From assembly GCA_902557735.1 (NCBI GenBank), contig CACEBC010000012.1, positions 1-55,273 of the forward strand: DNA of 55,273 bases, in the 5' to 3' direction. The position numbers and the translations under genes were made by a program. Positions within the stretch are counted from its first letter, which is position 1. Each line of letters begins with the position of its first letter. The notes under the pieces were generated by a model. That model searched no databases and was not told the origin of the DNA. It worked only from the letters and a program-made list of their open reading frames with translations. This DNA is from Porticoccaceae bacterium. GTDB taxonomy: Bacteria > Pseudomonadota > Gammaproteobacteria > Pseudomonadales > Porticoccaceae. Below are positions 51,279-55,273 of this stretch, one piece after another.

Positions 51279-51310
51279 AACTTAGTCCTCGACGCCAGTA
51301 CATACAAAAT

Positions 51311-51335
51311 TTCCACTATTTTCCACTTTTTCCCA
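51311..51335 (-). promoter_or_regulatory. MraZ operator (three 10-bp-spaced boxes)
   Basis: On the minus strand: TGGGA, 5 bases, TGGAA, 5 bases, TGGAA (51335-51331, 51325-51321, 51315-51311). This matches the known MraZ pattern of TGGGN repeats with 5-base spacers. A TTGACT at 51371-51366 may be the -35 element. The rest of the 350-base gap up to the RNase P RNA (51279-51628) is AT-rich without a recognised gene. Confidence 0.75.
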
Positions 51336-51628
51336 TTTATCAACACTATTCATACAATAATTCAAAGTCAACCCCTAACAAAAGGTAAAAAACTCATATA
51401 AATCAGAGAGTTCTGAGTTAAGACGCAACAGGAGGAATCATCTTTTTAGCGAACAGCGCAATAAGCAATGTAAAACAATTAAGTGGGTCTGTAACTTAAA
51501 GTAGATTATAGATATTCGGTTTTTGTTAGATTAAAATCGTTTAATTTTTTTATTTTTAAACTCATTTGGAATATGGAGGCCCACAAAAAGTGACTAAGCG
51601 TTAATATCAGCGATCTGTAGCGCAACTA

Positions 51629-52001
<373 letters not shown>

Positions 52002-52066
52002 AGACTCAGTCTAACATACTTCAAGCAAAAGTATGACCTCTGCAATTTTTCAAACGGTACGATAAG

Positions 52067-52327
52067 TTAGCTTTTTAGCACATGTCCTTCGGGCAGTTGT
52101 TTCAAAACCCACAATGCCAGTTTATGGCGCATATTGGGATCGCTGATTTTATTTTTAGCCAACGGTTGAATGAGCTTGTCTTCTACCAAGACACGGTAAA
52201 GGAACTGTACTTTCAACTTGGCAGAATCATGATCCTCAATTTCTCCATAACCGCGCTTTTCAGCGTAAACTGCACCAACTTGCAACGCTTTTTTTAAAAG
52301 CTCGTTTTCATTTTTTAATTTGACCAT
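52067..52327 (-). CDS. DUF5062-like small protein
   Basis: Protein of 86 residues from the ATG at 52327 (MVKLKNENELLKKALQVG). Overall pattern, with YAEKRGYGE, LVEDKLIQPLAKNK and NMRHKLALWVLKQLPEGH, resembles the DUF5062 family found in gammaproteobacteria. Function unknown. A longer reading from 52426 would overlap the purL end by 76 bases and is less likely. It lies between purL and rnpB. Confidence 0.75.
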   Translation of the reverse strand: MVKLKNENELLKKALQVGAVYAEKRGYGEIEDHDSAKLKVQFLYRVLVEDKLIQPLAKNKISDPNMRHKLALWVLKQLPEGHVLKS

Positions 52328-52350
52328 CGCATGAAACCATAAAATAATAT

Positions 52351-55273
52351 TTACCCGACAAACCTCCGAGCGTTTAAAAACAATCTCATCCAACCACCGT
52401 TCTCTCCCCAATTTTCCGGATACCAAGAGTTTTGGACGGCTCGAAATACTCGCTCGGGATGAGGCATCATTAAAGTTACGCGCCCGTCTTCACTGCAAAC
52501 TCCCGTAATCCCACCTGGTGACCCATTGGGATTTGCAGGATAAGTTGAGGTAATTTGCAAATTATTATCAACAAAACGAATACCTACAAGGCCCGCAGTC
52601 TCTAACTGCTTCTTCGCTACCGCAGATCGAAATTGAGCGCGCCCTTCACCGTGTGCAATCGCTATTGGCAAATGAGATCCTGACATGGTATCTAACAAGA
52701 TCGATGGACTCTTTTCAATTTTGACAAGCGAAAAACGAGCCTCGAATTGTTCCGACCGATTACGTTTGAATTCTGGCCAGAACTGCGAGCCCGGAATTAA
52801 ATCTCGTAGTTGTGAAAGCATTTGACATCCGTTACATACCCCTAAACTAAAGGTTTCGGAACGCCGGAAGAAGTGTTCAAACTGATCTCGCGCCCGAGAA
52901 TTAAAAAGAATAGTCCTAGCCCATCCTTGGCCAGCCCCTAAAACATCGCCATAAGAAAAACCGCCGCACGCCACCAAGCCAACAAAGCCATCAAGACCAA
53001 CTCGACCGGTTAAAATGTCACTCATGTGAACATCCAAGGAGGAAAACATTGCCTTGTCAAAGGCCGCAGCCATTTCAACGTGACCGTTTACTCCTTGTTC
53101 TCTAAGAATCGCTACCCTCGGTTTAGCTCCAGACAGAATTGCTGGTGCCAGAACTTTTTCCTCTGGATCATAGCTTAGACCAACAGAGAGACCAGGATCA
53201 CTGACCAGAGCTTTCGAGAATTCTTCCTTCGCACATTCACTATTATCCCGCAAATCAGCCATTCGGTATGATGTTTCAGCCCATATTTGCTCCAAATTGC
53301 TACGAGGCTCAGTAAAGACCAATTTGCCACGCGCTTTAATACATATGAGGTCATCATTATTCAAGGTGCCGATATCCCAAGCTATCACCCCTGCCTCTCG
53401 AAAGCGCTCAACGATTTTGGAACAGTCTTTGGAGCGAATCTGAATTACTGCTCCAAGTTCCTCGTTAAATAAAGTTGTAATTAATTTAGACGCGCTTTGT
53501 GCAATATCAATCGTAATTCCTACGCGCCCTGCAAAAGACATCTCAGTCAGAGTAACTATCAATCCCCCATCCGAACGGTCATGGTAAGCAAGAATATCGC
53601 CTGACTGATTTAAATCTTGCAACGTGTCAAAAAATCCTTGTAAAACGGATGGGTTCTCCAAATCTGGGCATTCTTCACCCATGCAATTGTTTACCTGAGC
53701 TAATATTGAGCCACCCAATCGATTAGCACCTTGCCCGAGATCCAGAAATAGTAATCGACTCTCGCCTTTGTCGAAGCGCAATTGAGGCGTCAATGTGCTT
53801 CTCACATCGAGGACTGGACAGAAGGCGCTCACAATGAGCGAAAGCGGTGCAGTTACAGACTTGCTCTCGATCCCATCGTCCCAAATAGTACTCATAGACA
53901 TAGAATCTTTTCCCACTGGGATGCCAATCCCCAATCGAGGACATAACTCCATACCAACGGCCTTGACAGTAGAATATAGCTTCTCATCTTCGCCGGGGGT
54001 GCCAGCTGCGCACATCCAATTAGCCGAAAGACAAACGTCAGACAGTTTGGCGATCCTAGAGGCTGCTATATTGGTGATTGCTTCACCGATGGCCATTCGA
54101 CCTGATGCAGGCGCATTAAGCAAAGCTAAAGGAGTGCGTTCACCCATCGCCATTGCCTCTCCATGGTAACTATCATAGCTGGTAGTGGTGACAGCACAAT
54201 CAGCTACCGGAACCTGCCATGGCCCGATCATCTGATCTCGAGCCACCATCCCACCGACACTGCGATCTCCGATCGTTACTAAAAAACTTTTACTAGCAAC
54301 AGTGGGATGACGAAGTATCTTCTCAAGGCTATTCCTAAGATCGAGATGATCAGCAAAAAATGGGGAGGTTCTGGCCGAGAGCGTTTCAGCTTCAAGATGT
54401 ATTCTAGGCGGTTTTCCAAACAAGATGGACATCGGTAAATCAACCGGACTGGTATTGAGGAGTGTATCACTTACTCGAATCATAAGATTTGCCGTCGCTT
54501 CTCCCACTATGGCATAGGGACAACGTTCTCTTGCGCAAATTGCTTTAAATCTGTCTAAATTTTTGCCGGCCACTGCTAAAACATAGCGCTCTTGTGCCTC
54601 GTTGCACCATATTTCCATCGGTGACATGCCCAAATCATCACTGGGAATTTTTCTCAACTCAAAATTCCCTCCGGCACCACCATCTTTCACTAGCTCTGGC
54701 AAAGCGTTTGACAAGCCGCCAGCTCCAACGTCATGAATAAATGCGATCGGGTTCTCTTCTCCCAGCTGCCAACATTGATCAATAACTTCCTGACATCGTC
54801 GCTCAATCTCAGGGTTTTGCCTTTGCACCGACCCGAAATCTAGATCAACGTCGCTGGATCCGGCTTTCATAGAGGAAGCGGCCCCTCCACCAAGTCCAAT
54901 GAGCATCGCAGGACCACCTATCACCAAAAGCTTGTCACCAGATTCAATGTTTTTCTTTTGCACGTGCTCCGAACGAATGTTGCCATGCCCCCCAGCAATC
55001 ATTATCGGCTTATGATAGCCGCGACGACAACCATCAAAATTCAGCTCAAAACTTCTGAAATAACCACAGAGGTTTGGCCGACCAAACTCATTATTGAATG
55101 CGGCTCCACCGATTGGTCCCTCCAGCATAATATCCAAAGCAGAGACAATCCGATTGGGGTACCCGTAGTCTTCTTTTTCCCAGGCCTGCAAGAAATTGGG
55201 TATACAAAGATTTGATACACTAAAACCAACCAAACCGGCCTTAGGTTTTGCGCCAAGGCCAACAGCTCCCTCA
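52351..55273 (-). CDS. purL: phosphoribosylformylglycinamidine synthase (5' end cut by window edge)
   Basis: Single-chain PurL, which converts FGAR and glutamine to FGAM in purine synthesis. About 974 residues are visible and the N-terminal 300 or so lie beyond the window. The first visible residues [20 protein letters not shown] match the family start of the ATP-domain; [29 protein letters not shown], and [16 protein letters not shown] follow. The C-terminal glutamine amidotransferase has [11 protein letters not shown] (catalytic Cys) and MPHPERVFR (His/Glu). Confidence 0.98.
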   Translation of the reverse strand, partial: EGAVGLGAKPKAGLVGFSVSNLCIPNFLQAWEKEDYGYPNRIVSALDIMLEGPIGGAAFNNEFGRPNLCGYFRSFELNFDGCRRGYHKPIMIAGGHGNIRSEHVQKKNIESGDKLLVIGGPAMLIGLGGGAASSMKAGSSDVDLDFGSVQRQNPEIERRCQEVIDQCWQLGEENPIAFIHDVGAGGLSNALPELVKDGGAGGNFELRKIPSDDLGMSPMEIWCNEAQERYVLAVAGKNLDRFKAICARERCPYAIVGEATANLMIRVSDTLLNTSPVDLPMSILFGKPPRIHLEAETLSARTSPFFADHLDLRNSLEKILRHPTVASKSFLVTIGDRSVGGMVARDQMIGPWQVPVADCAVTTTSYDSYHGEAMAMGERTPLALLNAPASGRMAIGEAITNIAASRIAKLSDVCLSANWMCAAGTPGEDEKLYSTVKAVGMELCPRLGIGIPVGKDSMSMSTIWDDGIESKSVTAPLSLIVSAFCPVLDVRSTLTPQLRFDKGESRLLFLDLGQGANRLGGSILAQVNNCMGEECPDLENPSVLQGFFDTLQDLNQSGDILAYHDRSDGGLIVTLTEMSFAGRVGITIDIAQSASKLITTLFNEELGAVIQIRSKDCSKIVERFREAGVIAWDIGTLNNDDLICIKARGKLVFTEPRSNLEQIWAETSYRMADLRDNSECAKEEFSKALVSDPGLSVGLSYDPEEKVLAPAILSGAKPRVAILREQGVNGHVEMAAAFDKAMFSSLDVHMSDILTGRVGLDGFVGLVACGGFSYGDVLGAGQGWARTILFNSRARDQFEHFFRRSETFSLGVCNGCQMLSQLRDLIPGSQFWPEFKRNRSEQFEARFSLVKIEKSPSILLDTMSGSHLPIAIAHGEGRAQFRSAVAKKQLETAGLVGIRFVDNNLQITSTYPANPNGSPGGITGVCSEDGRVTLMMPHPERVFRAVQNSWYPENWGENGGWMRLFLNARRFVG

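Overview
The window reads as a chromosomal segment of a gammaproteobacterium, probably marine. It has mid-40s percent GC by eye, a complete dcw cell-wall/division cluster running into lpxC-secA-argJ-mutT, and UbiK, GreB, SbcB and FxsA, all with gammaproteobacterial character. A nickel superoxide dismutase (sodN/sodX) is typical of marine bacteria. Placement below class is inference; a Cellvibrionales-like marine lineage (SAR92/OM60 type) would fit. No phage, insertion sequence, CRISPR array or tRNA was recognised.

Left part (1-9.1 kb). On the minus strand lie the start of homoserine dehydrogenase (cut by the window edge), dsbC, and a PII-amtB-PII ammonium module. Upstream of that module is a sigma-54 promoter with an NtrC site. 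The plus strand follows with ubiK, a SUI1-like factor, an S9 peptidase and greB; pdxH is convergent. A TorF-like outer-membrane protein then has its own near-perfect sigma-54 promoter and NtrC site. Nitrogen limitation probably controls both the ammonium module and this outer-membrane protein.

Middle (9.1-28.4 kb). A minus-strand block holds an SDR oxidoreductase, a histidine phosphatase, a DinG-like helicase, an acyltransferase, pyrB, sbcB and an unknown coiled-coil membrane protein. A plus-strand nickel-SOD locus comes next: a small exported His-Pro-Gly-His protein, sodN, sodX and a 4-TM protein. groES-groEL follow with a sigma-32 promoter, then fxsA, the peptidoglycan-recycling pair ampG/ampD, nadC, an orphan pilD and coaE. 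After coaE come an unknown 67-residue protein and a remarkable protein with cysteine at every third residue across 35 consecutive triplets.

Right part (28.4-55.3 kb), all minus strand. In transcription order: purL (5' end cut off), a DUF5062-like gene, RNase P RNA, then mraZ-rsmH-ftsL-ftsI-murE-murF-mraY-murD-ftsW-murG-murC-ddl-ftsQ-ftsA-ftsZ-lpxC-M23 peptidase-secA-argJ-mutT. Three MraZ boxes with 10-bp spacing lie before mraZ. Many dcw genes overlap by 4-17 bases, as expected for one translationally coupled operon.

The strongest candidates for new biology are the cysteine-triplet protein with its overlapping small partner, the small HupE-like protein at the nickel-SOD locus, and the apparent NtrC control of the TorF-like outer-membrane protein.
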